41,090 nucleotides of DNA, from contig NZ_JVKV01000077.1 in NCBI RefSeq assembly GCF_001072375.1, positions 1 through 41,090 of the forward strand, written 5' to 3'. A model generated the notes under the pieces. The model did no database searches. It saw nothing but the letters and a program-made list of their open reading frames with translations, and was not told the origin of the DNA. Of this stretch, positions 9,118 through 17,623 are shown one piece after another. Made by a program: the position numbers and the translations under genes. Each line of letters starts with the position of its first letter. The stretch's first letter is position 1. This DNA is from Streptococcus pseudopneumoniae (GTDB lineage: Bacteria > Bacillota > Bacilli > Lactobacillales > Streptococcaceae).

Positions 9118-9773
9118 TGATATCCTCCACCGTACAAGGTTTTAATCGGATTTAATTGATAAGGTTTCAGCTTTTGACGAATTTGATAAATATACTCTGA
9201 AACCGAACGTAAAAGAGCTTCTGAACTTTGTGGATATAGATAATTATAAATTTCCTCAATTGAGTATATTTTATTTGGGTGACTTGCTAGAAGGCTAACA
9301 ATATCAAATTCCCTTCTCGTCAATGGAACCTTATCATTCTTTATAAATAGTTCCTTACTATCAGTATATAGTACAAGGTTCCCGCTTTTTATCTGATGAG
9401 CAGTTCCTTTAGTCCGTTCTTCACGACGAAGGTGCATTTTCACACGCGCTAAAAGCTCCTGCATACTAAAAGGTTTCATAATATAATCATCGGCGCCTGC
9501 ATTAATTCCAGCTACCAAATCTTCAGCCATATCCTTAGCAGTTATAAAACAGATAGGAACAGTTATCTGATCGCGAATCATCTTACAGATTTCTAAACCA
9601 CTAACAGGCATCATAATATCTAACAAAATCAAGTCAAATTCTGTAAAATCACAAAGATCAATCTCTTCTATGTTATTTCGTATGACTACTTCATATTTTT
9701 CATATTCTAGTACCTTTTTAATTAGGCGAAGAATAGCAAAATCATCATCTACCACTAATATTTTGTAAGCCAT
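9087..9773 (-). CDS. OmpR-family response regulator
   Basis: A 228-residue regulator. The receiver domain (about 4-115) has the acidic pocket DDD at 9-11, phospho-acceptor Asp52 (LLDIMMP), Thr78 and Lys100 (IMKPF). A winged-helix DNA-binding domain follows (about 130-222; VPLTRREFDIVSLL and TLYGGGYQWV). The closest family look is LanR/NisR-type. It is transcribed with the kinase (31-nt overlap) and has its own TATAAT promoter at 9793-9798. GGGGGTGAG precedes the ATG. Predicted targets are this promoter and the one ahead of the ATPase gene. Confidence 0.92.
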   Translation of the reverse strand: MAYKILVVDDDFAILRLIKKVLEYEKYEVVIRNNIEEIDLCDFTEFDLILLDIMMPVSGLEICKMIRDQITVPICFITAKDMAEDLVAGINAGADDYIMKPFSMQELLARVKMHLRREERTKGTAHQIKSGNLVLYTDSKELFIKNDKVPLTRREFDIVSLLASHPNKIYSIEEIYNYLYPQSSEALLRSVSEYIYQIRQKLKPYQLNPIKTLYGGGYQWVESKVLDN

Positions 9774-9792
9774 AACTCACCCCCTTGAATAT

Positions 9793-9798
9793 ATTATA
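9793..9798 (-). promoter_or_regulatory. -10 box of the two-component gene pair
   Basis: TATAAT on the minus strand, 19 nt from the regulator ATG; -35 is weak (TGTCTT-like), suggesting an activated promoter. A small hairpin (GATAG/CTATC, about 9820-9832) sits between the permease stop and this promoter and may only partly terminate read-through. Confidence 0.5.
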
Positions 9799-9834
9799 AC
9801 ACTAACTGAGAAAAAGACAGGATAGCCCCTATCT

Positions 9835-10554
9835 TTAGCGTACATTTCTTTCTCTAAGTATCAGTGCAGCAACTACAAAAACAAGTAATAACCAAACCAT
9901 TTGTATCCCTAAGCCTTGCCACACTGGATAATAAAGTGATAAAGGATGGATATAGTAACAGTTCATACTAGCTAGTAAGGGTAAATTTCTAAATAAAGAA
10001 CTGAATTGTAATAACATTTGTCCTAGTCCCAATAAAAGTGATAAACTTATTCCCAAAATTAAGGTAAAAGATCGGAAAATAAATACAAAAATACCACTTA
10101 AAAGAGCGAAGGTTAGAATAGAAATACAAACTGGAAATAGAATTGTTAGAACATGTTTAATATTGCTCAAAAGATTGATATTGTAAAATCCTTGAGCAAA
10201 TAGTATACATACTGATATTACAGCTAGCAATAATACAATTTCCACACATAACACAATAGCTAGTTTACATATTATAAATTTCAAACGGTTTGGACAGGTA
10301 AGAAAACTGGTACGAAGGCTAGAACCTGTAAATTCTTGACCTATAAATAGGACCGCTAGACTAATGAAACCTGCCTGTCCTAGATAGAGACTTTGCAGTA
10401 GCTGTTCCAAAACAAAGTATAGGGTCAACTGATCCGGTTTACTATTTAAAAAAATAACCATCGGCGGAACGCAAAGTAATAGAGCACCTATAATCAACCA
10501 ATGCCAAGGATTCATAATAAACTTGAGATACTCACTTTTTAATTGCTCTTTCAA
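9835..10554 (-). CDS. ABC-2 type transporter permease (second subunit)
   Basis: About 239 residues with six predicted membrane helices, the first at about 16-36. The frame opens at ATG 10575, but that ATG lies upstream of the only good ribosome binding site (GGAGGAGG). Spacing favours TTG at 10554, one base after the preceding gene's TGA. The protein fits lantibiotic immunity (LanE/LanG-like) or bacitracin-type permeases: short, no large extracellular domain, GQEFTGSSLRTS motif at about 70-81 shared in kind with the partner's EEYKDSAIRTS. It probably heterodimerises with the upstream permease to move or expel a peptide or antibiotic. Confidence 0.82.
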   Translation of the reverse strand: MKEQLKSEYLKFIMNPWHWLIIGALLLCVPPMVIFLNSKPDQLTLYFVLEQLLQSLYLGQAGFISLAVLFIGQEFTGSSLRTSFLTCPNRLKFIICKLAIVLCVEIVLLLAVISVCILFAQGFYNINLLSNIKHVLTILFPVCISILTFALLSGIFVFIFRSFTLILGISLSLLLGLGQMLLQFSSLFRNLPLLASMNCYYIHPLSLYYPVWQGLGIQMVWLLLVFVVAALILRERNVR

Positions 10555-10555
10555 C

Positions 10556-11341
10556 TCATTCCCCTCCTCCAACATCTGACTGAAGTGCGCGGTAAATTGC
10601 CAAAGCCAAGAATGACAAATTCCAACAAAGTAAAAGCAAAATATTTTGTAAACTATTCTGTTCTAACATTTGTGGAGATGTAGCAATCAGTCCATAGCTC
10701 AATGAAACTGGAAGAAATTTTGCAATTGATATATGGTCGGCTAAGAATGTTCCTAAATTGTAGACTTGAGGAAGCAAAAACAATAGGGGAACAAGGGCTT
10801 TTTTAAATGTTAAAGCCAGAATATAGGCTAAAAGTCCCAACAATGTCCAAGCTATACTGTCCAAAAACATATAGAACCAAACTGTCCCATTTAGTGAAAA
10901 AAGCAATAAACCATCTTGTCCTAAAACATAATGTGTCATGTTAATCGTCAGAAATATTGATAGGAAGGAAATGACAAAAGAAAATACCAGCCAAATTAAT
11001 GTCTTTGAAACTAGGAGAGTAATTCGACTCGTATTAGAGAGGAGGCTTGTGCGAATAGCAGAATCTTTATACTCTTCAGCTCCGAAGATTGAGCCTAAGA
11101 TAATCATAAAAAAAATGCCAATTAGAGTAACATCAAATCCTAAAAATTCAATAGGTGGAATAGCTTCTACTAACTCTGGATTTGTCTCTGGTGTAGCATG
11201 GATACCAACTGAAACAATTTGAGATGCACCAATATTTGCTAAAAACGTTTGAAATACCAGTATCAAGAATAGTACAACATGAGTAGTTCTCTTATAAAGT
11301 AATTTCAATATTTCAGAATGAAGAGAGTAAATAAGTCCCAT
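10556..11341 (-). CDS. ABC-2 type transporter permease (first subunit)
   Basis: A 261-residue protein with six predicted helices (first at about 19-40) and the ABC-2 permease motif GAEEYKDSAIRTSLLS at about 88-103, the coupling region seen in immunity-type permeases. It is two bases downstream of the ATPase stop and has GGGAGG ahead of ATG 11341. The C-terminus (DVGGGE) doubles as the ribosome binding site for the next permease. Substrate is unknown; a peptide antibiotic is inferred from the neighbouring two-component system. Confidence 0.85.
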   Translation of the reverse strand: MGLIYSLHSEILKLLYKRTTHVVLFLILVFQTFLANIGASQIVSVGIHATPETNPELVEAIPPIEFLGFDVTLIGIFFMIILGSIFGAEEYKDSAIRTSLLSNTSRITLLVSKTLIWLVFSFVISFLSIFLTINMTHYVLGQDGLLLFSLNGTVWFYMFLDSIAWTLLGLLAYILALTFKKALVPLLFLLPQVYNLGTFLADHISIAKFLPVSLSYGLIATSPQMLEQNSLQNILLLLCWNLSFLALAIYRALQSDVGGGE

Positions 11342-11342
11342 G

Positions 11343-12053
11343 TCACTTCCCTCCCTCTGTTAAACTAAAGAAGACTTCTTCTAATGAAGAAAGATTTTTC
11401 ATCACTTCTTGTAAAGTCCCTTTTATAAGAACTTTGCCTTTATTTATGATGACCACATCATCTGTCACTGCTTCCACTTCCGATAATATATGAGATGATA
11501 GTAATACTGTCTTCCCTTCTTGAGCCTGTTTTTTTATAAACTCTCTAAACCAACGAATTCCTCTTGGATCCAACCCATTTGTCGGTTCATCCAATATCAG
11601 ATACTGAGGATTCCCTAATAAAGCTGTTGCAATTCCCAAGCGTTGTCCTTCTCCTAATGATAATTTCCCAATTTTAGATTTTTTCTTATGGCTAATATCC
11701 ACCATATCCAAGACTTGCTCAATTCGCTTACTGGATATCCCATTACTAGCAGCAACAATTTTCAAATGTTGATAAACAGTCCGATCATCAGGAGCTCCGA
11801 CACTGTCAAATGAAGCTCCTACAGTCTTTAGAGGGAATTTTAATTCCTTATAAGTTTGATCTCCAATTTTGGTAAGACCAGATGTTGCTTTGTCTAATCC
11901 TAATAAGATACGTAAGGTTGAACTTTTACCAGCTCCATTTGGGCCCAGGAAAGCAGTCACTCTACCTGCTTTTGCTTCAAAAGAAATATCTTTTAAAATT
12001 TGAGTTTGGCCATATGACTTACATAGATTTTTAATGGTAATACTTTGTTCCAT
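11343..12053 (-). CDS. ABC transporter ATP-binding protein (antibiotic/peptide export type)
   Basis: A 236-residue nucleotide-binding subunit with Walker A GPNGAGKSS (37-45), signature SLGEGQRLG (132-140), Walker B YLILDEP (151-157), D-loop GLDP and switch His in LLSSHIL. The Q-loop region reads VGASFDSVGAPDD with no Gln in the usual place, and the signature begins SLGEG rather than SGGQ. Both traits occur in drug or lantibiotic self-protection ATPases. First gene of the five-gene module. AGGAGA precedes the ATG. The 200-nt AT-rich leader upstream has no consensus promoter, which fits activation by the linked regulator. Confidence 0.9.
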   Translation of the reverse strand: MEQSITIKNLCKSYGQTQILKDISFEAKAGRVTAFLGPNGAGKSSTLRILLGLDKATSGLTKIGDQTYKELKFPLKTVGASFDSVGAPDDRTVYQHLKIVAASNGISSKRIEQVLDMVDISHKKKSKIGKLSLGEGQRLGIATALLGNPQYLILDEPTNGLDPRGIRWFREFIKKQAQEGKTVLLSSHILSEVEAVTDDVVIINKGKVLIKGTLQEVMKNLSSLEEVFFSLTEGGK

Positions 12054-12223
12054 AGATTTCTCCTATTCAATTTGTTGTATCATTTGAAACAAGTATATAT
12101 TAATCAATAATTTTCGGATTTTTTTCAGGATTTTAAATCTTTATAAAATATGTATTGTCATCTAAATCATAAAAATTTTATTTTGTTTAATTTTGTCTTA
12201 TCTATATTTATTTGTGTAAACTT

Positions 12224-12252
12224 AAAAGCCCGATGTTCCCATCAGGCTTCTT
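12224..12252. terminator. Terminator of pflA
   Basis: AAGCC-GATG / CATC-GGCTT hairpin directly after the pflA stop, with A and T runs on both sides. It closes pflA and insulates the ABC module, whose promoter must lie in the AT-rich 12054-12223. Confidence 0.8.
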
Positions 12253-12253
12253 T

Positions 12254-13048
12254 TTATCCATGTACACGTTTCATGTAATCTTGATAACTTTCTGTATCCA
12301 TTAGTTCCTTAGCATTCTTAACACGATCTGCTGTTGGAGGTTTAACTCCTTCAAGAGAATATGGAATCCCAAGTTCACGCCACTTGAACTCACCCATGGT
12401 GTGGTAAGGCAAGATTTCAAACTTATCAACATTTTTGAGAGTTTTTACAAACTTACCAAGTTCAATCAAATCCTCATCTCTGTCTGTCAATCCAGGTACA
12501 AGAACGTGACGAATCCAAACAGGTTTACCGATTTCTGACAAGTACTGAGCACAAGCCAAGATGTTTTTATTGGTTTGGCTGGTTACAATCTTGTGTTGTG
12601 CTTCGTTGATTTCCTTGATATCAAGGAGAACCAAGTCTGTCACGGCCATTAACTTGTTGAACTTTTCTAGATAGCGTGGTTTGTTACGGAATGGAAGGGC
12701 ACAAGTATCCAAGGTACAGTGGATACCTTTTTCCTTTGCCTTAGTAAAGAGGGCAATCAAGAAATCAATCTGCAAGAGGGCTTCCCCTCCGCTGACTGTA
12801 ATACCTCCCTTGTCTCCCCAGAAACCACGATAACGAAGCGCTTCTTCTAGAACATCATCTACTGTTCGTACACGAGATTTATTGGTTTCCATAGCCCAAG
12901 TATCAGGGTTATGGCAATATTGGCAACGCATCTGACAGCCTTGCAAAAAGACAATAAAACGAATTCCAGGGCCATCTACCGCCCCAAAACTCTCTGTCGA
13001 ATGCACCATTCCTGTCACTTGTCCATAGTCAATTATTTCCTCAGACAT
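12254..13048 (-). CDS. pflA: Pyruvate formate-lyase activating enzyme
   Basis: A 264-residue radical SAM enzyme that installs the glycyl radical on pyruvate formate-lyase in anaerobic mixed-acid fermentation. The cluster motif is GCQMRCQYCHNPDTW (three Cys at about 35, 39 and 42, where the usual CxxxCxxC is seen as CQMRCQYC), followed by the SAM motif ITVSGGEALLQ. Length is normal. It is a single gene with an extended -10 promoter and a cre-like site at its start, and a terminator at its end. The lyase itself is not in this window. Confidence 0.95.
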   Translation of the reverse strand: MSEEIIDYGQVTGMVHSTESFGAVDGPGIRFIVFLQGCQMRCQYCHNPDTWAMETNKSRVRTVDDVLEEALRYRGFWGDKGGITVSGGEALLQIDFLIALFTKAKEKGIHCTLDTCALPFRNKPRYLEKFNKLMAVTDLVLLDIKEINEAQHKIVTSQTNKNILACAQYLSEIGKPVWIRHVLVPGLTDRDEDLIELGKFVKTLKNVDKFEILPYHTMGEFKWRELGIPYSLEGVKPPTADRVKNAKELMDTESYQDYMKRVHG

Positions 13049-13062
13049 ATCGTTACCTTCCT

Positions 13063-13092
13063 TGAAAACGTTTTATAGTCTTTATTATACCA
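13063..13092 (-). promoter_or_regulatory. pflA promoter with cre-like site
   Basis: Minus strand: TGGTATAAT extended -10 (13084-13092). Just downstream lies TGAAAACGTTTTAT (plus-strand reading, 13063-13076), close to the CcpA cre consensus TGWAANCGNTNWCA except for its last two bases. The site overlaps the predicted start point, a position from which CcpA would block transcription. Catabolite control of pfl genes is known in streptococci. Confidence 0.5.
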
Positions 13093-13102
13093 TGACTGAA
13101 AA

Positions 13103-13144
13103 GAAAAACCACAGATTTTGCCTATTTTTTAGAAAACAATCTGT
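13103..13144 (-). terminator. Terminator of lysA
   Basis: ACAGATT / AATCTGT stem with a 20-nt loop, then GGTTTTTC on the minus strand, 38 nt beyond the lysA stop. Confidence 0.6.
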
Positions 13145-13181
13145 TTTTCACTTTCAACTTTCATGATTTTCAAAATATTTA

Positions 13182-14435
13182 TTAATCCTTGTCAAAATCA
13201 AACCCATAGAGAGTCGCAAAATAATCCTCTGGTCGCTCTGCTCGGCGGATTAAGCGTGCTCCACCGTCCTCTGTATAGAGAACTTCTGCCGAACGAAGCT
13301 TGGCATTGTACTGGTAGCCCATAGAGAAGCCATGCGCACCTGTATCATGAATGACTAACAAATCACCAATTTCTGTTTGAGGTAATTCACGATTAACTGC
13401 AAACTTATCGTTGTTTTCACAAAGAGAGCCAACAACATCAACCACTTCAGTCTGACCATCAGGATGCATCATATTGGTGATGTGGTGATAGGCACCATAC
13501 ATAGCTGGTCTCATAAGGTTAACAGCTGACGCATCTACTCCTAGATAGGTACGGTAGGTTTTCTTTTTATGAGTTACTTTTGTGACGAGAATGCCATGAG
13601 GTGCCAACATAAAGCGCCCTAGTTCTGTAAAAATCTTAACTTGACCAAGGCCTGCTGGTGTGAGGACTTCTTCATAAACCTGACGAACTCCCTCACCAAT
13701 CAAATCAATATCATTAGGCTCCTGGTCTGGGCGATAGTTAACCCCGATACCTCCAGAAAGATTGATAAAGTCCAGTGAAATACCTAACTTTTCCTTGATT
13801 TCTACTGCCAATTCAAAAAGCTGACGTGCTAATTCTGGATAGTAGAGATGGGTCACTGTATTGGAAGCTAGGAAGGAATGAATCCCAAAAGTTTTAGCTT
13901 CCTTTTCTTTCAAGATTGCAAAGGCTTCAAAAAGCTGTTCCTTAGTCATCCCGAACTTAGCTTCACCAGGATTATCCATAATGTCCGTACCCAGTTCAAA
14001 TACGCCACCAGGATTGTAACGGCAAGAGATGATTTCTGGGATACCTGCTGCACGTTCCAAATGCTCGATATCTTCAAAGGCATCTAAATTAATCGTCGCA
14101 CCTAATTCACGGGCATAGGCATATTCTCTATCTGGAGTATTATTAGATGAGAACATCATATCGGAACCTGCAAATCCTAGTTTATGACTCATTAAGAGTT
14201 CGACATAACTAGAACAATCCACTCCACACCCTTCTTCTTGTAAGATTTTCAAAATAGCTGGGGTTGGGGTCGCTTTAACTGCGAAGTATTCTTTAAAGCC
14301 CTTATTCCAAGAAAAGGCTTTGTTTACTGCGCGTGCTTTCTCACGAATCCCTTTTTCATCGTAAAGATGGAATGGGGTTGGAAACTCCTCAACAATCTTT
14401 TCTAAGGCATCACGTTTAATAAATGGTGTTTTCAT
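13182..14435 (-). CDS. lysA: Diaminopimelate decarboxylase
   Basis: A PLP enzyme converting meso-diaminopimelate to L-lysine, the cross-link residue of streptococcal peptidoglycan. The 417-residue protein has an alanine-racemase-type barrel with PLP lysine in FAVKATPTP (about 53), the glycine-rich phosphate loop NLSGGIGVNY (about 225-234) and the second-subunit active-site Cys in GSLCENNDKF. AAGGAG precedes ATG 14435. The gene stands alone between the purR terminator and its own. No lysine riboswitch is evident in the 70-nt leader. Confidence 0.95.
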   Translation of the reverse strand: MKTPFIKRDALEKIVEEFPTPFHLYDEKGIREKARAVNKAFSWNKGFKEYFAVKATPTPAILKILQEEGCGVDCSSYVELLMSHKLGFAGSDMMFSSNNTPDREYAYARELGATINLDAFEDIEHLERAAGIPEIISCRYNPGGVFELGTDIMDNPGEAKFGMTKEQLFEAFAILKEKEAKTFGIHSFLASNTVTHLYYPELARQLFELAVEIKEKLGISLDFINLSGGIGVNYRPDQEPNDIDLIGEGVRQVYEEVLTPAGLGQVKIFTELGRFMLAPHGILVTKVTHKKKTYRTYLGVDASAVNLMRPAMYGAYHHITNMMHPDGQTEVVDVVGSLCENNDKFAVNRELPQTEIGDLLVIHDTGAHGFSMGYQYNAKLRSAEVLYTEDGGARLIRRAERPEDYFATLYGFDFDKD

Positions 14436-14462
14436 AGGACTCCTTCATATTCATTATCAAAG

Positions 14463-14490
14463 AAAGGCTGGGACGAAAGTTCCAACCTTT
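14463..14490 (-). terminator. Terminator of purR (AAAGG..CCTTT type)
   Basis: Stem AAAGGTTGGAAC / GTCCCAGCCTTT with one wobble and one mismatch, 18 nt past the purR stop. It resembles the GGCTGGGAC-type hairpins that recur after many streptococcal genes. Confidence 0.7.
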
Positions 14491-14507
14491 GTATTTCAAG
14501 TCAATTC

Positions 14508-15332
14508 TTATTTTTCTGTATCGAAGATATTTCCAACTTCAACAGCAATTTGTTGGTTCTTCACATCAATATTTGTGACTCTCAAGAGTGACTTGTAGGC
14601 GAACTGTTGTTCACGGTCTTCCTGTGCATTATCAGCAAAGACGGCTACTCCAGCCAACTCTGAATCAAACTCAGACAAGAGGCTAATCATCCCGTTAATG
14701 GTTCCTCCACCCTTCAAGAAGTCATCGACGATCAAGACACGACTTCCTGCTTTAAGGCTACGTTTTGAAAGGAACATCTTTTCGATACGGTCACTAGAAC
14801 CTGAGACGTAGTTGACACTAACAGTTGAACCCTCAGTGATTTTCAAGTCGCGACGGACAATGACAAATGGTACGTTGAGGACATTTGCTACCGCATTTGC
14901 AAGCGGAACCCCTTTGGTCGCTACCGTCATAACGGCATCAATCTTCTGATCCATAAAGCTCTTAGCAATAATGCGACCGATATTTTTCAAAATAGCTGGA
15001 GTGCTCAATAGGTCAGATAAATAAATGTAGCCACCTGGAAGAATGCGGTCACTCTCTGAAAGTTTATCACGAAGCTCTTCGATAATCGTTTTAGACTCAA
15101 GGGTAGAGATCGATGGTGTAAAAATAACACCACCACCAGCACCTGTCACCGTTTGAATATGACCGATTTCAATTTCTTCGAAAGCACGTTTAATGATGAC
15201 GATATCTTCAGAAATAGACGATTTGGCAGATTCATACTTTTCCGCAAAGGTGTTGAGACTGGTTAATTTGTATGGATTGTTAATCAAGTAATTGGAAATG
15301 ACAACCATCCGATCACTTCTTCTTAATTTCAT
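14508..15332 (-). CDS. purR: Pur operon repressor/activator PurR
   Basis: A 274-residue regulator of purine genes. The N-terminal winged helix (about 1-72, RRSDRMVVISNYL) binds DNA; the phosphoribosyltransferase-like domain carries the PRPP loop VLIVDDFLKGGGT (about 198-210), where PRPP acts as effector rather than substrate. Gram-positive PurR represses in Bacillus and activates in lactococci. A TATAAT -10 box is at 15371-15376. No convincing PurBox was found that would show autoregulation. Confidence 0.95.
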   Translation of the reverse strand: MKLRRSDRMVVISNYLINNPYKLTSLNTFAEKYESAKSSISEDIVIIKRAFEEIEIGHIQTVTGAGGGVIFTPSISTLESKTIIEELRDKLSESDRILPGGYIYLSDLLSTPAILKNIGRIIAKSFMDQKIDAVMTVATKGVPLANAVANVLNVPFVIVRRDLKITEGSTVSVNYVSGSSDRIEKMFLSKRSLKAGSRVLIVDDFLKGGGTINGMISLLSEFDSELAGVAVFADNAQEDREQQFAYKSLLRVTNIDVKNQQIAVEVGNIFDTEK

Positions 15333-15387
15333 TATATTTTTACCATTCTTTTTTATTTAGTCTTTTTCTCATTATATCACACTAAAG

Positions 15388-15428
15388 CAAAAAAACGAAC
15401 TTTATTGCCTAAATAAAGTTCATTTTTT
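15388..15428. terminator. Bidirectional terminator after yhaM
   Basis: Perfect 10-bp stem GAACTTTATT / AATAAAGTTC (15397-15406 with 15412-15421) between A and T runs, seven bases past the yhaM stop. It ends the tatD-to-yhaM strand of genes and lies directly upstream of the purR promoter. Confidence 0.85.
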
Positions 15429-15434
15429 TAGTTT

Positions 15435-16376
15435 CTAGTCTAATTTCGGCTTGTAGAAGGAACGATTGTCCATAGCAAAGACTTTATTGGTCATTTCTCC
15501 CTCATCAACAAGGGCTAGAGCTGTTGTCATCATCATCATGCTGGCATCCAAATTATCAATCATATGAATAATTTCTGCTTCCATCACTCGAGGACGAACT
15601 GGACTACCATACTCAAGGAGACCATGGTGACTGAGAATGACATGGCGAAGAAGTACAACCTCTTCTCTAGTATCATCAATGCCAAGCTCCATTACCGCTT
15701 TGGTAATTTCACTATCAATCAAAGCAATATGACCAATAAGGTTTCCTCTTACTGTGTACTCTGTCTGGTCGGGACCTGTCAACTCAATAACCTTGGCCAG
15801 GTCATGCAACATAATCCCCGCGTAGAGCAAGCTCTTATTGAGCTGAGGATAAATATCTGCTATCGCTTCTGCCAAACGAACCATAGTAGCAGTATGGTAA
15901 GCAAGACCTGTCTCAAAAGCATGATGGTTGGTCTTAGCAGCTGGATAGGAGTAGAATTCCTTGTCATACTTGGTGTAGAGATTTCGAACAATTCGCTGCC
16001 AAATTGGATTTTCAATTTTAAAAATCATCTGCGCCATATACTCACGAATCTCTTTGGCATCTACTGGAGATTTAACCTTGAAGTCCGCTGGGTCATTTGG
16101 TTCGCCAGGTTGTGGTAAGCGAAGGGTGATTTGATTAACCTGAGGCGTATTATTGTACACTTCACGACGGCCTTGCATATGGACTACTTTCCCTGCTGTA
16201 AAGGTTTCAACATTGTGGGGTTGAGCATCCCAGAGCTTCCCTTCGATTTCTCCACTATCATCTTGGAAGGTGAAGGCTAGGTAGTTTTTCCCAGCACGTG
16301 TCTGTCTCAGGTCAGCTGACTTGATCAGGTAAAAGCCTTCAAAAAGCTCATCTTTCTTCATGTGACTAATCTTCAT
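15435..16376 (-). CDS. yhaM: 3'-5' exoribonuclease YhaM (Cbf1)
   Basis: A 313-residue nuclease trimming a few nucleotides from mRNA 3' ends; the pneumococcal protein was first named Cbf1. An N-terminal OB-fold (about 20-100, YLAFTFQDDSGEIEGKLWDA) precedes the HD domain (about 160-290) with metal ligands in HHAFETGLAYHTATM and MLHDLAK. ATG 16376 (MKISHMKKDELFEGFYL) gives the family length; the frame is open to 16439. It overlaps rmuC by 11 nt. Confidence 0.93.
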   Translation of the reverse strand: MKISHMKKDELFEGFYLIKSADLRQTRAGKNYLAFTFQDDSGEIEGKLWDAQPHNVETFTAGKVVHMQGRREVYNNTPQVNQITLRLPQPGEPNDPADFKVKSPVDAKEIREYMAQMIFKIENPIWQRIVRNLYTKYDKEFYSYPAAKTNHHAFETGLAYHTATMVRLAEAIADIYPQLNKSLLYAGIMLHDLAKVIELTGPDQTEYTVRGNLIGHIALIDSEITKAVMELGIDDTREEVVLLRHVILSHHGLLEYGSPVRPRVMEAEIIHMIDNLDASMMMMTTALALVDEGEMTNKVFAMDNRSFYKPKLD

Positions 16377-17622
16377 ATTCTTCCTCATCTTCTTGGAATT
16401 GGAGCAAATCAAGCGCAGGCTCACCTTCTGATAACTCAATGTGACGAAGCGTTCGCTCGATAGCTGTAGTACGACGGTTTAATAAATCATCAATATTGCC
16501 AGAGGCATGTTGGAGATGTTTTTGTGCCTTGACCAGAATCCCACCAAACTTGCCAAATTCAGTCTTGACACTAGCAAGAATCTTGCTGATATGGTCGGCA
16601 CTCTTTTGGATATTGAGGGTCTTGAAGCCAACTGATAAGGAGTTAAGAAGAGCCGACAAGGTACTTGGACCTGCAACGATAATTTGCTCCTCCCGTCTCA
16701 AATCATCAAAGAAAATTGGATTGCGAACAATTTCTGAATAGAGACCTTCTGTCGGAACAAACAAGACTCCAAAATTGGTTGTTCGAGGTGGCGCCAGGTA
16801 CTTGGTCTTGATATCCTTGGCAAAACGCTTGACGCTTGCTAGGAGAGACTTACGGCAGCGCTCGATTTCATCCTTATCACCTGCTTCATAGGCTTCTTCC
16901 AGACGGTAATAATCCGCCAGGGGAAACTTAGAATCAATCGGTAGATAAACATATTCCTGGTCACCTTGCCCAGGTAACTTGATGGCGTATTCCACACGTT
17001 CACTAGAGTTTTCAACCGTAGAAAATTCTCGTTCATACTGGGCAGGTGTCATGATGTCCTCTATGATTTGCCCCAGTTGTAATTCACCTAGAATTCCTCG
17101 CGTTTTAGTTCCAGAAAGGACTTTATTAAGCGCACCGACATCTCGCGCAACCGTCTGCATTTCACCCAGACCACGATTGACAGATTCCAGTTGTTTAGAT
17201 ACCGTCTCGAAGGAGGCCTGCAAGCGTGTCTGCAAGGTCTTTTCTAATTTTTCCTCAACCGTTTGGCGCATTTGTTCCAAGCGTTGCTCATTTGATTCCT
17301 GCAAGGCTTGGAGGCGTTGGTCGGTCTTATCTCTTGTTTGAAGGAGGTTCTCATTCATTTCCTGCCGAACTTGAGTTAAGCCTTGGTGCAATTCAATACG
17401 CACCTCCTGCAAACGGTCACTAACAGCTACTTCTAGATTTTTTTGATCTAGCTGACTAGCTTGTCTGGCTTGTTCAAATCGATAATCTAGCTGGTCTGAT
17501 AGGTTATCTGCTTGGTCCTCCAAGCTCTTGGTCAGATATTTTTCCTGCTTGTCCTGCCTTTGCCAAATGAGAAAGAGGCCGGCTAGATTAGCAACTAATA
17601 AAACAACAAGTAAACTTTCCAT
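16366..17622 (-). CDS. rmuC: DNA recombination protein RmuC
   Basis: A 418-residue RmuC family protein: N-terminal membrane helix (about 2-18), long coiled coil (about 20-150, rich in repeated RLEQMRQ/EKTLQ patterns) and a PD-(D/E)XK-like domain (about 170-370; VYLPIDSKFPLADYYRL holds the D..K core). RmuC is linked to limiting inversions at short repeats, but its biochemistry is poorly known. Start chosen at 17622 (MESLLVVLL); thiN ends one base upstream. The C-terminus is very acidic. Confidence 0.92.
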   Translation of the reverse strand: MESLLVVLLVANLAGLFLIWQRQDKQEKYLTKSLEDQADNLSDQLDYRFEQARQASQLDQKNLEVAVSDRLQEVRIELHQGLTQVRQEMNENLLQTRDKTDQRLQALQESNEQRLEQMRQTVEEKLEKTLQTRLQASFETVSKQLESVNRGLGEMQTVARDVGALNKVLSGTKTRGILGELQLGQIIEDIMTPAQYEREFSTVENSSERVEYAIKLPGQGDQEYVYLPIDSKFPLADYYRLEEAYEAGDKDEIERCRKSLLASVKRFAKDIKTKYLAPPRTTNFGVLFVPTEGLYSEIVRNPIFFDDLRREEQIIVAGPSTLSALLNSLSVGFKTLNIQKSADHISKILASVKTEFGKFGGILVKAQKHLQHASGNIDDLLNRRTTAIERTLRHIELSEGEPALDLLQFQEDEEEYED

Positions 17623-17623
17623 C

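Noticed and set aside
8026..12053. Complete lantibiotic biosynthesis locus
   Set aside because: No LanB/LanC/LanM, export or prepeptide gene is present; only transporter and two-component genes.
15391..15403. PurBox-like AAAAACGAACTTT upstream of purR
   Set aside because: It is part of the yhaM terminator stem and has a mismatch in the core; not enough to claim PurR autoregulation.
15564..16118. A 184-codon plus-strand frame opposite yhaM
   Set aside because: Antisense shadow of an intact gene, without RBS or promoter.
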